From: Zancudomyces culisetae
Lineage: Eukaryota > Kickxellomycota > Harpellomycetes > Harpellales > Legeriomycetaceae
Direction of reading: 5' to 3'
DNA length: 32,755 nucleotides
NCBI GenBank assembly: GCA_001969505.1
Contig: LSSK01000350.1
Coordinates: 1-32,755, forward strand
Shown here: positions 10,030 to 20,140 of the stretch, in pieces
Layout of the letters: each line of letters starts with the position of its first letter
Position numbering within the stretch: the stretch's first letter is position 1
Translations under genes and position numbers: made by a program
Notes under the pieces: model-generated
Told to the model about the DNA's origin: nothing
Database searches by the model: none
What the model saw: only the letters and a program-made list of their open reading frames with translations

Positions 10030-11196
10030 ATGGTCAAAATAGTAGATATTGATTCGCACTTTGTTGAGGACCCAAGGGAGTTCTTCCACCACCAGTCTCA
10101 TGAAGCAACAGCACGCTCAGGTGCTCTTCCAATGACCTTTACCCCAATCAAGTTCAGGGATGTGGAGCTGAAAAATAGGATTGTGGTCTCGCCTATGTGT
10201 ATGTATTCATCCCAAGATGGATTTATGACCGACTGGCATGTTGCACACTACGGAAGTCTTGCAATGAAGCAACCGGGAGCCGTAATAGTCGAAGCCACGA
10301 ATGTACAAGCAAATGGTAGAATTTCAATAAACTGTCCTGGGATCTACAAGGACGAGCATGTTGAAGGGCTTAGTAGAGTTGCAAGAATCATCAAGATGCA
10401 TGGCGTTGTGCCTGGAATTCAACTTGCACATGCAGGCAGAAAAGCCTCATCATTCCCATTGTGGGTGACTCGGGGTGCCATTGTTTCCGAGGCAAGTGGA
10501 GGGTGGCCAAACAATGTCAAAGCACCAAGTGCCATCCCATACGATGAGTTCCATGCAGATCCAATTGAACTCACCAAAGATGAGATATTGGAGCTTATTG
10601 AAGATTTTGGAAAGGCTGCAGCTAGGGCCGATAAGGCTGGATTTGAGATTGCTGAAATCCACGCCGCTCACGGATATATGATCAATCAATTTTTGTCACC
10701 AACATCTAACAAGAGAACCGATGAGTATGGTGGAAGCTTCGAAAACAGAATTAGATTCTTGCTCCAGGTATTGGAGAGCGTCAAAAAAAACTGGCCAAGT
10801 GGAAAGTCAATCTGGGTTAGACTTTCGTGTACAGAGTGGGTAGAAGGTGGTTGGACAATAGAAGACAGCGTTGAGCTATCCAAGAGACTTAAGGATCTGG
10901 GTGTAGATTTGGTAGATTGCAGTAGCGGAGGTATTACTGATTCTCAAGAAATTGACTACAAGCCACTTTTCCAGGTTCCATTTGCTGAGCAAATACGAAC
11001 AGAGGCAGGTATTTCAACCGGAGCTGTCGGGTTTATTACCCAACCACGTGAGGTCGAAGACATTCTTAGTAGTGGAAAGGCAGATGTTGTACTTTTGGCT
11101 AGAAAGTTCTTGAGTGAACCTACGTTTGTTCTTCGCGCAGCGAGTGAGTTGGGAGTCGATCTTCCATGGATATACCAACACAACCGAGGAAAATAG
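10030..11196 (+). CDS. NADH:flavin oxidoreductase, old yellow enzyme class III (YqjM-like)
   Basis: This FMN-dependent ene-reductase uses NAD(P)H to reduce activated C=C bonds. The single-exon gene encodes 388 residues, with ATG after a run of A. A ~35-residue N-terminal extension precedes the TIM barrel (FTPIKFRDVELKNRIVVSPM). Class III features are clear: the flavin-tuning Cys57 in SPMCMYS, QLAHAGRKAS (131-140), the substrate-binding His pair H211/H214 and Tyr216 in IHAAHGYMINQFLSP, NKRTDEYGGSFENR (~227-240), and the phosphate-binding C-terminal strands DCSSGGI and VVLLARKFL. The protein resembles bacterial YqjM more than yeast Oye2/3, which lack the Cys. Such class III enzymes also occur in many fungi, so transfer need not be recent. 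The physiological substrate is not evident. Confidence 0.93.
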   Translation: MVKIVDIDSHFVEDPREFFHHQSHEATARSGALPMTFTPIKFRDVELKNRIVVSPMCMYSSQDGFMTDWHVAHYGSLAMKQPGAVIVEATNVQANGRISINCPGIYKDEHVEGLSRVARIIKMHGVVPGIQLAHAGRKASSFPLWVTRGAIVSEASGGWPNNVKAPSAIPYDEFHADPIELTKDEILELIEDFGKAAARADKAGFEIAEIHAAHGYMINQFLSPTSNKRTDEYGGSFENRIRFLLQVLESVKKNWPSGKSIWVRLSCTEWVEGGWTIEDSVELSKRLKDLGVDLVDCSSGGITDSQEIDYKPLFQVPFAEQIRTEAGISTGAVGFITQPREVEDILSSGKADVVLLARKFLSEPTFVLRAASELGVDLPWIYQHNRGK

Positions 11197-11543
11197 ACAG
11201 GGATATCATTTTTTTACCAGTTAAATTTTACTTACAAACTCTACTTTTTTACTAGGTCCGTTTATTTAAACAGGATTTTATACCTCACGTCGATTAGATT
11301 ATTCCACTTTTTTAAGATAAACACTTATTTTGTTGAATCAAAGCCGATTCAATTATGTTGCGCTATGTCTAAAAGCTAGACTGAGATAAAAACCAGTTAT
11401 TATAATTTAAACTCAAGTAATCGGGGGAAAACTGTGCAACTTAAAGTTACTCGAGTTGTTAGCTTTAAGAGTATATTCAGCGTTGAGAGAACAGATGCTT
11501 TTTGTTTTATTTTTAATTAATACGATTCCAAAAAGGGTGTAAA
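11197..11543. other. Convergent intergenic region, oxidoreductase / FMT
   Basis: The 347 bp between facing stop codons are AT-rich. Apart from likely 3' UTR sequence I see nothing in it. Confidence 0.6.
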
Positions 11544-13452
11544 CTATGTAAATGCAAATTGTTCCGATACAACCGAGTAGCCATTGACAAAATCAGTAAC
11601 CCCGACGATGTTTTTTCCATCAACTTTCACTTTATCAACCTTAAGCAAGCTCCCATCTGCGCAAGTGGTTATAAAATATTTAGGGTTTTTACTTGCCAGA
11701 TATAAACTACCAGGTGTTGCATTGGCAGACATAAATTTTTGAAGTTCGGCAGCTTCGTTATCTGCTGGCAGGGAAAGAGAAATAAACTGAATTCCGACGG
11801 TTTTTTTACCGCTTCGAAAGGTCGTTTTAGGCGGGATTTTATCTCCGAACGCTCTAAATTTGTTATAAATAATTTTTGCAGAATCGGTTAGCCAGTTGAT
11901 GTTTGCATCAGACTTTTGGATTTTAGGTGCAATTGTTATTTCGCTCTCATCCTGAGTAGTTGCGTTTTTCTAGTTATGATAGTAAAATACTAGGTACATA
12001 TGATGGTAAACACAATGGTAATGACAAAAATAATGCAAAATATACATAATATATTAATATGAGTGTATGAGAAAAGTGAAGAATCAAGAGCAATAAATAA
12101 ACATGGTGGGGTATTATTTTACCTTTAGGTTAGCGTAGTCTTTAATCGTTTCAACCAACACCTCGCCGCCAATTTTACCTAGAATGTTTTCTAAATCCAC
12201 CCTTACTACGTTCGCTGGAATTTTCTATTAGAACATTTATGATATTACCAAAAGAACATTAAAATCACAGGAAAATGGATAACTTACAGTTTTGACTTGA
12301 GACAAGATGTTTCCACCATCTATTATTTTCGGATGTACCTCCTGTATGCTAACGCCTGTTTCTTCCTCTGAGTGCAAAATCGCGAATTGAATAGGTGATG
12401 CACCTCTATACCTATGGATCATGGTAGTTTAATACACGTCGACATGGTATCACTGGTAAACACAATTAAAAGAAACATAAATGTCACAAAATATAAAATA
12501 CGTATTTATAATGGAAATGATGAAAAAGTTTTCATATGAAAGAGGTGTAAATAGAGAAGAGTCATACTTTGGTAAAAGTGAGGGGTGTACATTAATTGCT
12601 CCGAATTTAAAGCAATTTAAAATTCGATCCGGGATAAAGTATCCAAAGCTAGACACCACAGCCAAATCATAGTCATATTCGCCATTTTCGTCCTTTGGCA
12701 CCTATAGGACAAGTTATTCTGGTGTCAGGTTAAGATTTATAGAAATACAAAAGTTGTGTGTTTACCTCCCAATCCTTCAATGATCTTGGTGGTGCGTGAT
12801 ATGTTTGCAAGTCGTTTTCTTTTGCAAATTTTGAAAGCGGAGCTACATTTTTTATTTATTTGGTATGTAAATAGACAGTTAAGTGTGTTAACTGAAATGT
12901 ATAAGATAACATATGTGTATTTGAGAAGGGGGGTGGTCAGTCTAAAGATAAGATAGCTCTAGATACCTTGAATTAACTGCTGATGCTTTCTTCCTGCTTT
13001 TTGATCTGGTGGGGTTACTATTGATAATTTTTCTACAACACTGCCTGAAATGCCTGGCAAATGGATATTTATTTAGTTAGGCCATTTTCGATTTGATACT
13101 ATTACCATTAATAAATATTATCGTGTCCCAAATTAACGGACTGGACGTAAAGTTTCGATGAATACCTTTGTATTTTAGCAGGGGTTCGATGGTTTTTATC
13201 GAAAAATTGTCTGTTCCAAAGAAAAGAAGCTTGTAATTGATATTCTATTTAATCAAAAAGTGAGGTATTTGAATACTAGTAATCCGATGGTATCGGGTTT
13301 TTATACACGACGTATCAATATATTGTGTAATATAAAAGTTTTTATTTACATGCCTTTGTACAACTGAAGTTCATATGTCGAAGTGGTGACAAAACACTTC
13401 TTTCGATGAGAAATTTGAATTTTGGATTCGAACGTGAGTCAAGACCTAACAT
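11544..13452 (-). CDS. FMT1: Mitochondrial methionyl-tRNA formyltransferase, seven exons plus an uncertain first exon
   Basis: The enzyme transfers a formyl group from 10-formyl-THF to Met-tRNA for mitochondrial translation initiation. Supported exons (minus strand) are 13244-13166, 13053-12967, 12842-12766, 12701-12568, 12411-12288, 12224-12123 and 11969-11544. All phases join, giving 342 residues. Family signatures appear in order: YKLLFFGTDNFS (nucleotide-fold start), SIVTPPDQKAGRKHQQL, DLAVVSSFGYFIPD, INVHPSLLPKYRGASPIQFA (catalytic Asn/His loop), ETGVSIQEV, IIDGGNILSQ, and the C-terminal APKIQKSDANINW and IYNKFRAFGDKIPP. The N-terminus is not settled: an ATG at 13452 opens a basic, Ser-rich segment suited to a targeting peptide, but no GT donor I like joins it in phase to 13244. 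A GC donor at AAG|GCATGT would. Exons 2 onward are firm; the start coordinate is tentative. Confidence 0.9.
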
Positions 13453-14115
13453 TTTGCGAGATATATTTATGACTATTCGTTATAAAAGATCGATTTCGGT
13501 ATTATTCAGTGAGAAGGTTATCTATAAATATTAATGTTTTTTCATTACAATTTTTTGTTGGTATATCAAGATTACAGCTTTACCAAAATAAAACAAATTT
13601 AGTTCAAAGTGTACGCCAAAAAAGAAAAGGACGTGTTAGTTCACCTGATGATAACACTACACTACCCTTAATAGCAAAGCTTGAAACAAGTCGGCGAATT
13701 AGGGTCAAGATCAGGCTCCATTGGCGTAGAAATTGTCCTTTTTTTTGAATATATTCTATTATTTGGTAATTTCGCGAAAACATGATCAATCATAAAAAAT
13801 TTTTTTGCACGAAAATTTCAGAATGCTGGAATAAATACCATGAGTTGAAATGATGTTGGAAACCTAGAAATACAAATACAAATACAAATACAAATACAAA
13901 TACAAATATATGTGAGGGTTTATCAAACAACCTGTAAATACATCGAAAAGCAAAAAAAAGAATAGAAAACATAGTATCCTAACTTTGGATCCTAGCTCAA
14001 TATAAACAAATCGACAATTACTTTGGCAATTTTTGGAATCAGAACAAAGGGGTTTTTAAGATCCATTCCCCTTCAATCAACTTTGAAGAAAAACCATATT
14101 GTATCACAAAACTTT
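13453..14115. promoter_or_regulatory. Divergent promoter region, FMT / QTRT1
   Basis: About 0.66 kb between divergent genes for formylation and queuosine modification of tRNA. It contains an (AAATAC)6 microsatellite. The QTRT1 frame is open back to about 13996 without an ATG, and a TAG at 13993-13995 could be a splice acceptor, so an upstream QTRT1 exon may lie here. Confidence 0.5.
13868..13909 (+). repeat. (AAATAC)n microsatellite
   Basis: Six perfect AAATAC copies (13868-13903) followed by AAATAT. It lies between the divergent FMT and QTRT1 genes and is non-coding. Confidence 0.95.
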
Positions 14116-15805
14116 ATGACAAAGGCAAAAAGAGAAATGACAGTGGATTTGGAAGGTAACGATATAGACAGCAAGCGATTGAGGCTGAAAGACAGTGCAG
14201 AGCCAGAAGAGGAAAAAGGAATTGTGAGAAATTGCAATTGGTATTACAAGAATAGGGTACCGTTGATCTCATCAGAATCACCAGCGCTGAAATTTGAGAT
14301 ATATGCAAAGTGTTCAACCACAAATGCTAGGGTTTCGCTGCTACACCTGCCACATTATACGGCACAAACACCAATGTTTATGCCTGTTGGGACAATGGGA
14401 ACTATGAAGGGGCTAACCACCGAACAACTGGAGGATCTGGATTGTCACGTTATTTTAGGTAATACATACCACTTAGGGTGTAAACCTGGGTCAGAGATTA
14501 TGGAACAGGCGGGTGGATTACATAAGTTTATGAGATGGAACCGAGGGCTATTAACTGTAAGTTTGTGAAAGGGTTTTAACGATACTAGTATTTACACTAG
14601 TAGTTATCAAATAATACTTATAACAATTATAAAAATTGAAACTCAATGTGGAATAGGATAGTGGTGGGTTTCAAATGGTGTCACTACTTAAACTTGCAAA
14701 TATTACAGAAGAGGGCGTCGAGTTTGAAAATCCATATGATGGAAAAAAACTTTTATTGACTCCAGAAGAATCGATTGGTCTGCAAAACACCATAGGTGCA
14801 GACATAATGATGCAGCTTGATGATGTAGTATCTTCGTTGGTTGAGGGACCACGCGTTGAAGAGGCCATGTATCGATCGATTAGGTGGCTTGACCGTAGTA
14901 TCAAGGCAAACAAAAATCCAGAAAAACAAAATCTATTTCCTATAGTTCAAGGTGGGCTAGATCCAGAGTTGCGAAAAATATCTGCAATAGAGCTAACCAA
15001 GCGAGATGCACCAGGATACGCCATTGGTGGGTTAAGTGGTGGTGAAAAAAAGGATTCTTTTTGGAGAATGGTTAAACTCAGTGCGCAAACTTTGCCTGAG
15101 GCCAAGCCTAAGTACTGTATGGGTGTAGGGTATGCAGAAGATTTGGTAGTGTGCTCAGCACTCGGCGTTGACATGTATGATTGTGTATTTCCAACAAGGA
15201 CTGCTGTAAGTATCTAAAATGTGTTTTTATGACTTTGTTTTGTTTTTTTTTTCGGAAAAAGATATTAATTAACTATCACGATTCAACAGCGTTAAGTAGA
15301 AATGTAAAAAAAGAGGGGGAGGGGGATATGATAAAACCTTCTCATCCTATTTAATATACATCCTACAGAATATTAATGTGCTAATATGTAAATGTAGAGA
15401 TTTGGCAATGCGTTGGTGATGCAGGGTTCAATTCCTCTACGTTCAGGAAAATACGAAGCGGATTTCGGTCCAATAGATAAAGATTGTCAATGTATGACCT
15501 GTAGAAAATATACCAGAGCCTACCTACACTCTGTAGTCGCCAAGGAAACTGTTGGTTGTCATTTGATATCCATTCACAATATTGCCTTTCAGATGAGATT
15601 AATGAGAGAGCTTCGGCTATCCATTTTTGAAGATAGATTTCCAGAGTTTGTCAGGAACTATATGAAAACCAGATTTGGAGCAAAGGTCCCAAGATGGATT
15701 GTCAATGCCTTGAAGAGTGTTAATGTGGACCTTACAGTTGATGTGGGGGATGGGTATTCTGCTATACCGATAGATGAGGATACTGTCAAGGGAAATTTAG
15801 TATGA
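14116..15805 (+). CDS. QTRT1: Queuine tRNA-ribosyltransferase catalytic subunit (TGT/QTRT1), three exons
   Basis: It exchanges guanine-34 for queuine in GUN-anticodon tRNAs, normally as a heterodimer with QTRT2. Exons are 14116-14556, 14657-15205 and 15398-15805, all joined in phase 0, giving 465 residues from the first ATG. The fold markers are [34 protein letters not shown] spanning the first junction (general acid/base Asp ~148), [22 protein letters not shown], and [14 protein letters not shown] (nucleophile Asp ~322) at the end of exon 2. The zinc site C360-x-C362-x2-C365 with His ~390 is in exon 3. Human QTRT1 has 403 residues; the extra ~50 are at the N-terminus, polar and charged. Upstream codons to 13996 are also open, encoding a basic stretch that could be a targeting sequence if a 5' exon exists. 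Queuine is salvaged, not made, by eukaryotes. Confidence 0.95.
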
Positions 15806-15945
15806 TGTGTATTTTCCAAAGTATATTCTATTACATGTGTTTAAAAGCCTACATTCATACTCTACAATTGAAAGCTATTTAGATTTTTGTTCTCGATTAG
15901 CCTTAATGTTAAATCTTTGGTTTATTTATGTATCCATAAAAGAAA

Positions 15946-15951
15946 AATAAA
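15946..15951 (+). terminator. Polyadenylation signal AATAAA of QTRT1
   Basis: AATAAA about 140 nt after the QTRT1 stop codon, before the convergent NDUFA11 stop at 16035. Confidence 0.45.
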
Positions 15952-16034
15952 TATCTGGTATAAAGACCCAAAACAAAAAGGTACGAACCCCAGGATAGGG
16001 GACTGTAAAGAGAATGATATGATAATGCCATAAA

Positions 16035-16761
16035 TCAAAGGTAGGTGCTATCAATTTGGTCTGCAAATTTCTGTTTAAGTGCCTTTTCGCGCTCGATGCT
16101 ACTTAGCTCTCCCATTTTACCATCGAAACCTCCTAAATATTCAAACAGACCCAAGCTTCCTCCCATAAACACGCTTATTCCCAGGGCAGCAGGAACTGAC
16201 TTCTCTAATGATTTATGAATATATGTTTATTTATTTTGTGACCTGTGTAAATAATCCATTAAGCACTTACTTCTAAGTCCTGCTACAAGTCCTGAAGCGC
16301 AACCTCCTATCACTGTGTTCCAGAAATCATCCTTTTCTCTTGATATGCGCGAGTATTCTTTAACTCCAGCAAAGATTCCACCCATTGCAGCTATTAAGTA
16401 AAAGAAATTCCGTTAATGTACCGTCATTTATTCGTTTTTGAAATAAGATTATTACTACCAACATCACATAGTTATCTTCAGTAAATTCCTCTTCATTCAA
16501 CACCACTCACACAATTGAATCCTGTGCTTAAAGGTCGTATACAAGGCAGCGTTGAAATTTGAATTAAGTACGCCAAATTTTATGGCGCAATAACTTACCA
16601 ACATACGCAATTGATCCTCCAGTTCGTGTAAAGACACCCATTGCCCCAGAATTATGGGTTTGGAATGAATTTTGAAAAGCGCTGACCATCAATCCGACCC
16701 CTCCTCCAATCATTGTGTATTTGGCCGATTCAAATATCCATCCTTGTTTATCTTCGACCAT
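16035..16761 (-). CDS. NDUFA11: Complex I subunit NDUFA11 / fungal 21.3 kDa subunit (Tim17-family), three exons
   Basis: This is an accessory membrane-arm subunit of mitochondrial NADH:ubiquinone oxidoreductase. Exons on the minus strand are 16761-16599, 16390-16271 and 16204-16035. Phases match and give 150 residues, close to human NDUFA11 (141). The Tim17/22/23-like four-helix pattern is visible as glycine-rich segments: YTMIGGGVGLMVSAFQNSF, GAMGVFTRTGGSIAYV, AAMGGIFAGVKEYSR, DDFWNTVIGGCASGLVAGL and AALGISVFMGGSLGLFEYLG. The FTRTGG and DDFWNT motifs favour the complex I member over the Tim17/22/23 import proteins. Donors are GTAAGT twice, acceptors TAG twice. It is divergent from OSCP across about 1 kb. 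Its presence means the organism retains complex I, unlike Saccharomyces. Confidence 0.86.
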
Positions 16762-17811
16762 CTTATCTTAATACAATATAAATGCTATTTCGTTTTTAGC
16801 TGGTATAAAGTGGGATCACAAATCTTATTCCTGGTTTTTTATAATATCGAAAAATGAATATGATTTGCGCGTTGGAAAAAGAAAAAGATAACAGCTCAAC
16901 TTATTTTACGATTGTTATTTCTAGCTTTGAGATATATTTACGATTTTATTTGGCTGTTTTAAAAGCTATCAATTCGCTTTTCTTTCATGCCTCACTCCCA
17001 CCCTCTATCCCCATCAAATTGGGACAAAATCAGCTAATTTCTGAACCATAACCCCGGACCGGCTTCCACAGATTTACTTGCAAAACAATTTTCTTTAGCC
17101 TCTATTTCTCTATTGTTGGCGTAAGTTGCGACTAATAAAATGATAAAAAACAAACAAATGGGCATTTTAGATACTACCACATCTCCTCTCTTTCTCCCCC
17201 CAAGATTCTCTGCCTTGAAGCATACCAGCCTTTATGTAAAATCCGCTGGGCTTGTAATAGGCTGCAAGTAACAAGAAAAATACGCTCAGAAACCCCTCCT
17301 TCCCCTCCCAGAACTATTATTGACCAAAAAAAATTTTTATGTGCAATTTTTATTTAATTTTTTTGTTTGCTGAAATTGAAAAGGGCCAGCACTCATATAA
17401 CCATTTGTTTGAGATTTAATTTCGACTTTTTATCGAGCAGAGTGTGCGGGATAATAGGTAAAAATTTTTTTTTATCAAAAAATTTTTTTATCAGGATTTC
17501 AGCAAGAGTTTACCAAAAAACCAGATCTTTGCAGGCATCTACCTGGGCTACTTTGCACCAAACAATAAAAAAATGATAATTTCTCCCCCTCTTTTTTCCG
17601 CAAGTACTAATGCCAAAAAATTTTCAGAAAATATTGAAATTTTGTGTTTGAAACAGCACTTGTTTATGGTTTACAAAATTAGCTAGTTGCTTAGATAACA
17701 GCGAAAAGAAAAAGCCAGGAAAAATAAACCCTTTATTTTTAATAAAGAAATTATCTTTTTAGATACAGAATTAATTTACTTCAATCCGAATTTTAAATTG
17801 AGATATTAAGG
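16762..17811. promoter_or_regulatory. Shared divergent promoter region of NDUFA11 and OSCP
   Basis: About 1.05 kb between two oxidative-phosphorylation genes. Noted elements are an inverted CCAAT (ATTGG, 17018-17022), the palindrome CCGG-A-CCGG (17054-17062), C-rich pyrimidine stretches near 16990-17015, 17180-17200 and 17295-17310, and a direct repeat of A5-6/T7-9/ATCA at 17461-17494. A 69-codon frame at 17367 is low-complexity and I do not call it. Confidence 0.5.
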
Positions 17812-18963
17812 ATGTTTCGTCAATTAGCCACCAGATCCTTCACAGTAAGCCGTTTACACATTTTAAATATATTATGAAGTATAAAGAGAATATCTGGATG
17901 TTTGTGCCTAGCAACTCCAGTCAGAGAAATTAACATTCTGTTATTATCATTCGAATAGTCCGCTCGCGGCTACGCTTCAGCTGCAAAAAAGGTAAAAGAA
18001 AAATGCAATTTTATTGAAATCAAATTAATGATTCTGTTTACATTACAATATACATTTATCATCCTTTCTTCATAACACCGATTGATCGATTGAATGCGAA
18101 CTTAAAAAAAATAAATCCGGGTATTGGATAAACATAATAGGCACCAATTGTTGTTCATGGAATCGACGGAAAATATGCCACAGCTTTGTTCAACGCCGCA
18201 AGCGCAAAGGGCACTTTGGAAAAAGTTGATTCCGATCTCAGCGTGATCCAAAAGGCAATTACTAGCGATCCAAGATTCAAAGAAGCCTTGATTTCACCAT
18301 TGATTAAACAAGAAGACAAAGAGAAGATTCTTTTAGGACGAAAATTAAGCGAGACCACCAAGAACTTTGTTTCACTTTTGGCTCAAAACGGTAGAGTGTC
18401 AATACTACAAGAAATTATTGGTGCATACACTCAGCTCATGAAAGCATACAACGGTGTTGTCCCAGTCAGAGTTACTTCTGCCTCGGTAAGTTGATCCTTA
18501 GGGCACTATTTTTAGGCGCTATCGCTGTTTTTGTATGCCAATTGCGTATTGTATACAAATAAGGCATTTGAGTGTTGGTTGGTTGGTTGGTTGGTTGGTT
18601 GATTTAAAGGTTACTTAATTTATCTGTGGTTTGTACATTTTTTCAGACATTGGATGCAAAGACACTTAAGGAAGTTGAGGCAACTATTGCATCAAATGAA
18701 TACGTCAAAGACTACAAGAAACTCGAGGTAGTTAACGTTCTCAACCCAAACATCCTCGGCGGTATGGTTATTGAATTCGGAGACTACACACTTGATATGT
18801 CCGTTTCAACCAAGATTGCCAAGCTTGAAAAGCTTTTGCATGGTAAGTTTAGCCCCCATTCAAATATTTCGTTCGAATCTCTATTATATACAAATAAAAG
18901 TAATACTAACGATTCTGATATCGATTGTACATTATGCCAATTATAGTTCCAATAAACGCATAA
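17812..18963 (+). CDS. ATP5: ATP synthase subunit OSCP (Atp5), five exons
   Basis: OSCP is the peripheral-stalk cap of mitochondrial F1Fo-ATP synthase, joining the stator to F1. Exons are 17812-17844, 17959-17991, 18141-18485, 18647-18842 and 18947-18963, giving 207 residues (yeast Atp5 has 212). Exons 1 and 2 are each 33 nt, phase 0, and encode the targeting peptide (MFRQLATRSFT, SARGYASAAKK). Exon 3 starts the mature-like sequence APIVVHGIDGKYATALFNAA, followed by FVSLLAQNGRVSILQEI. Exon 4 has the conserved end NPNILGGMVIEFGDYTLDMS. The last exon is only 17 nt and encodes VPINA after KLLH; the preceding intron has a perfect TACTAAC branch site at 18904-18910, 36 nt before the acceptor. Reading through that intron would add an unconserved tail, which I reject. 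Confidence 0.94.
18575..18600 (+). repeat. (TTGG)n microsatellite in OSCP intron 3
   Basis: Six and a half perfect TTGG copies inside the third intron of the OSCP gene. Confidence 0.95.
18904..18910 (+). other. TACTAAC branch site in OSCP intron 4
   Basis: A perfect yeast-type branch sequence between donor GTAAGT (18843) and acceptor TATAG (ends 18946). It supports the 17-nt terminal exon. Confidence 0.75.
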
Positions 18964-19055
18964 AACTGGAGAGTTTTCTGGATAGTGGTTTCCCTATTCT
19001 TTAGTGAATACTTTTTTTATTGTAGGCATTCTTTTAGTTTATACGTTAACCTATG

Positions 19056-19065
19056 AATAAATAAA
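19056..19065 (+). terminator. Polyadenylation signal of OSCP (AATAAATAAA)
   Basis: Two overlapping AATAAA hexamers about 93 nt after the OSCP stop codon, in AT-rich context. Confidence 0.5.
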
Positions 19066-19873
19066 GAACATAACTTTTAAAGACTGTGTTTCTTTTATCT
19101 TGGTTACATTCAATTGTAGCATGTGTTCTACTACAATGTCCAGGCTCAAGATCCTTTACATTATTTCTTATTAAATATCCGACTCATCGTGCAAACACTT
19201 TCATCTTTTTTAAAAAAAAACAAACTCTGGGATTGGGTCAGCGACGATAGCTATTTATCATTATGTTCCTTATAACACATATAATGGAAATTTTGTAGTG
19301 ATTTGCTTTTTACGGACTTTGGTTGTACCCAATATATTATGATGTGGAGGAAATTTTCCCAAATCAATGATGCTGACTCCGAGAAAAAAAGCCCCTCTTA
19401 CACGTCCTAAAAGCACACATATGCTTCCCTCCCTTCCTTCCACCACCGCCTTTTTTTCTTCCTTTCTTGGCTATCTTCCAGGCCTTTTTTCGTGCTGTTG
19501 AATTCTTATTTATCAATGTCATTTTCGATTAAGGTAGGGGGGGGGGAGGTGGAAAGCAGGAAAAGCTCGGGTATTAGGTTTTACAATCACAAAATTGTGT
19601 ATTTTGGCCGCCAAACCACGACTTGAGCACCATCTAAAAAAGTGAGTCAAATGGCAAGTACACTATGAGATGTAATATGCAAATGTTACGATGCTGGTCA
19701 ATCATCATTCAGTTAAATGCCATTGGAGATGATTGAAAGTAATTTCAAAGAATTAGCCACTAATAATATTCTTTGCTTTTCATTACTTTTTTTTTGTAGA
19801 AATTATAATCGCCTTTTTTTTTTGACCTATTTTACAAATGCACCCAATAAAAAATTGCAATCGATTGCTAAGG

Positions 19874-19897
19874 CCAATAGTTTAGGGGTATAAAAAA
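19874..19897 (+). promoter_or_regulatory. CCAAT and TATA-like promoter of the MAPKKK gene
   Basis: CCAAT at 19874-19878 is followed ten bases later by TATAAAAAA (19889-19897), 244 nt before the ATG at 20141. The pairing of the two elements makes a core promoter plausible. Confidence 0.4.
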
Positions 19898-20140
19898 TTG
19901 GTTCATAATACAAACAGAAAAAGCCTATGGAATAGAAAACATAAAACAGAAAGAGGAAAAAATACACGAGAAAGTTATTGAAAGAGATTATACAAAGAAC
20001 TCAAAATCAGAGTCAGATTACTGTTTGTATTGTTTAAATAGTCATAGAATATATTTACAATACCTTTCCATACTGCGAGAGGTTATATATACCAGCATTA
20101 TCGAAATAAACTGTGGAAGGTGATACAAAATTGTGAAATA

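Larger units (their letters stand above)
18964..20140. other. Tandem intergenic region, OSCP / MAPKKK
   Basis: About 1.18 kb. The left end is OSCP 3' UTR. A hairpin (ATTGTAG 19113-19119 with CTACAAT 19131-19137) and a run of ten G (19537-19546) are visible. On the right, CCAAT (19874-19878) and TATAAAAAA (19889-19897) form a plausible promoter for the kinase. I see no gene. Confidence 0.55.

Noticed and set aside
13424-13433. GGATTCGAAC, resembling the T-arm of a tRNA gene on the minus strand
   Set aside because: The flanking bases do not form a T stem, and no D arm, anticodon arm or acceptor stem can be drawn around it.
13790-13972. Minus-strand frame with an alternating Phe-Val run
   Set aside because: It is the translation of the (AAATAC)n microsatellite.
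17367-17576. 69-codon frame upstream of OSCP
   Set aside because: Runs over the A/T direct repeats, with no homology and no codon signal; treated as promoter sequence.
19113-19137. Hairpin ATTGTAG ... CTACAAT after OSCP
   Set aside because: Seven base pairs with an 11-nt loop; common by chance in AT-rich spacers and not a terminator in a eukaryote.
20120-20140. MAPKKK start at 20120
   Set aside because: That codon is GTG; the ATG at 20141 is used.
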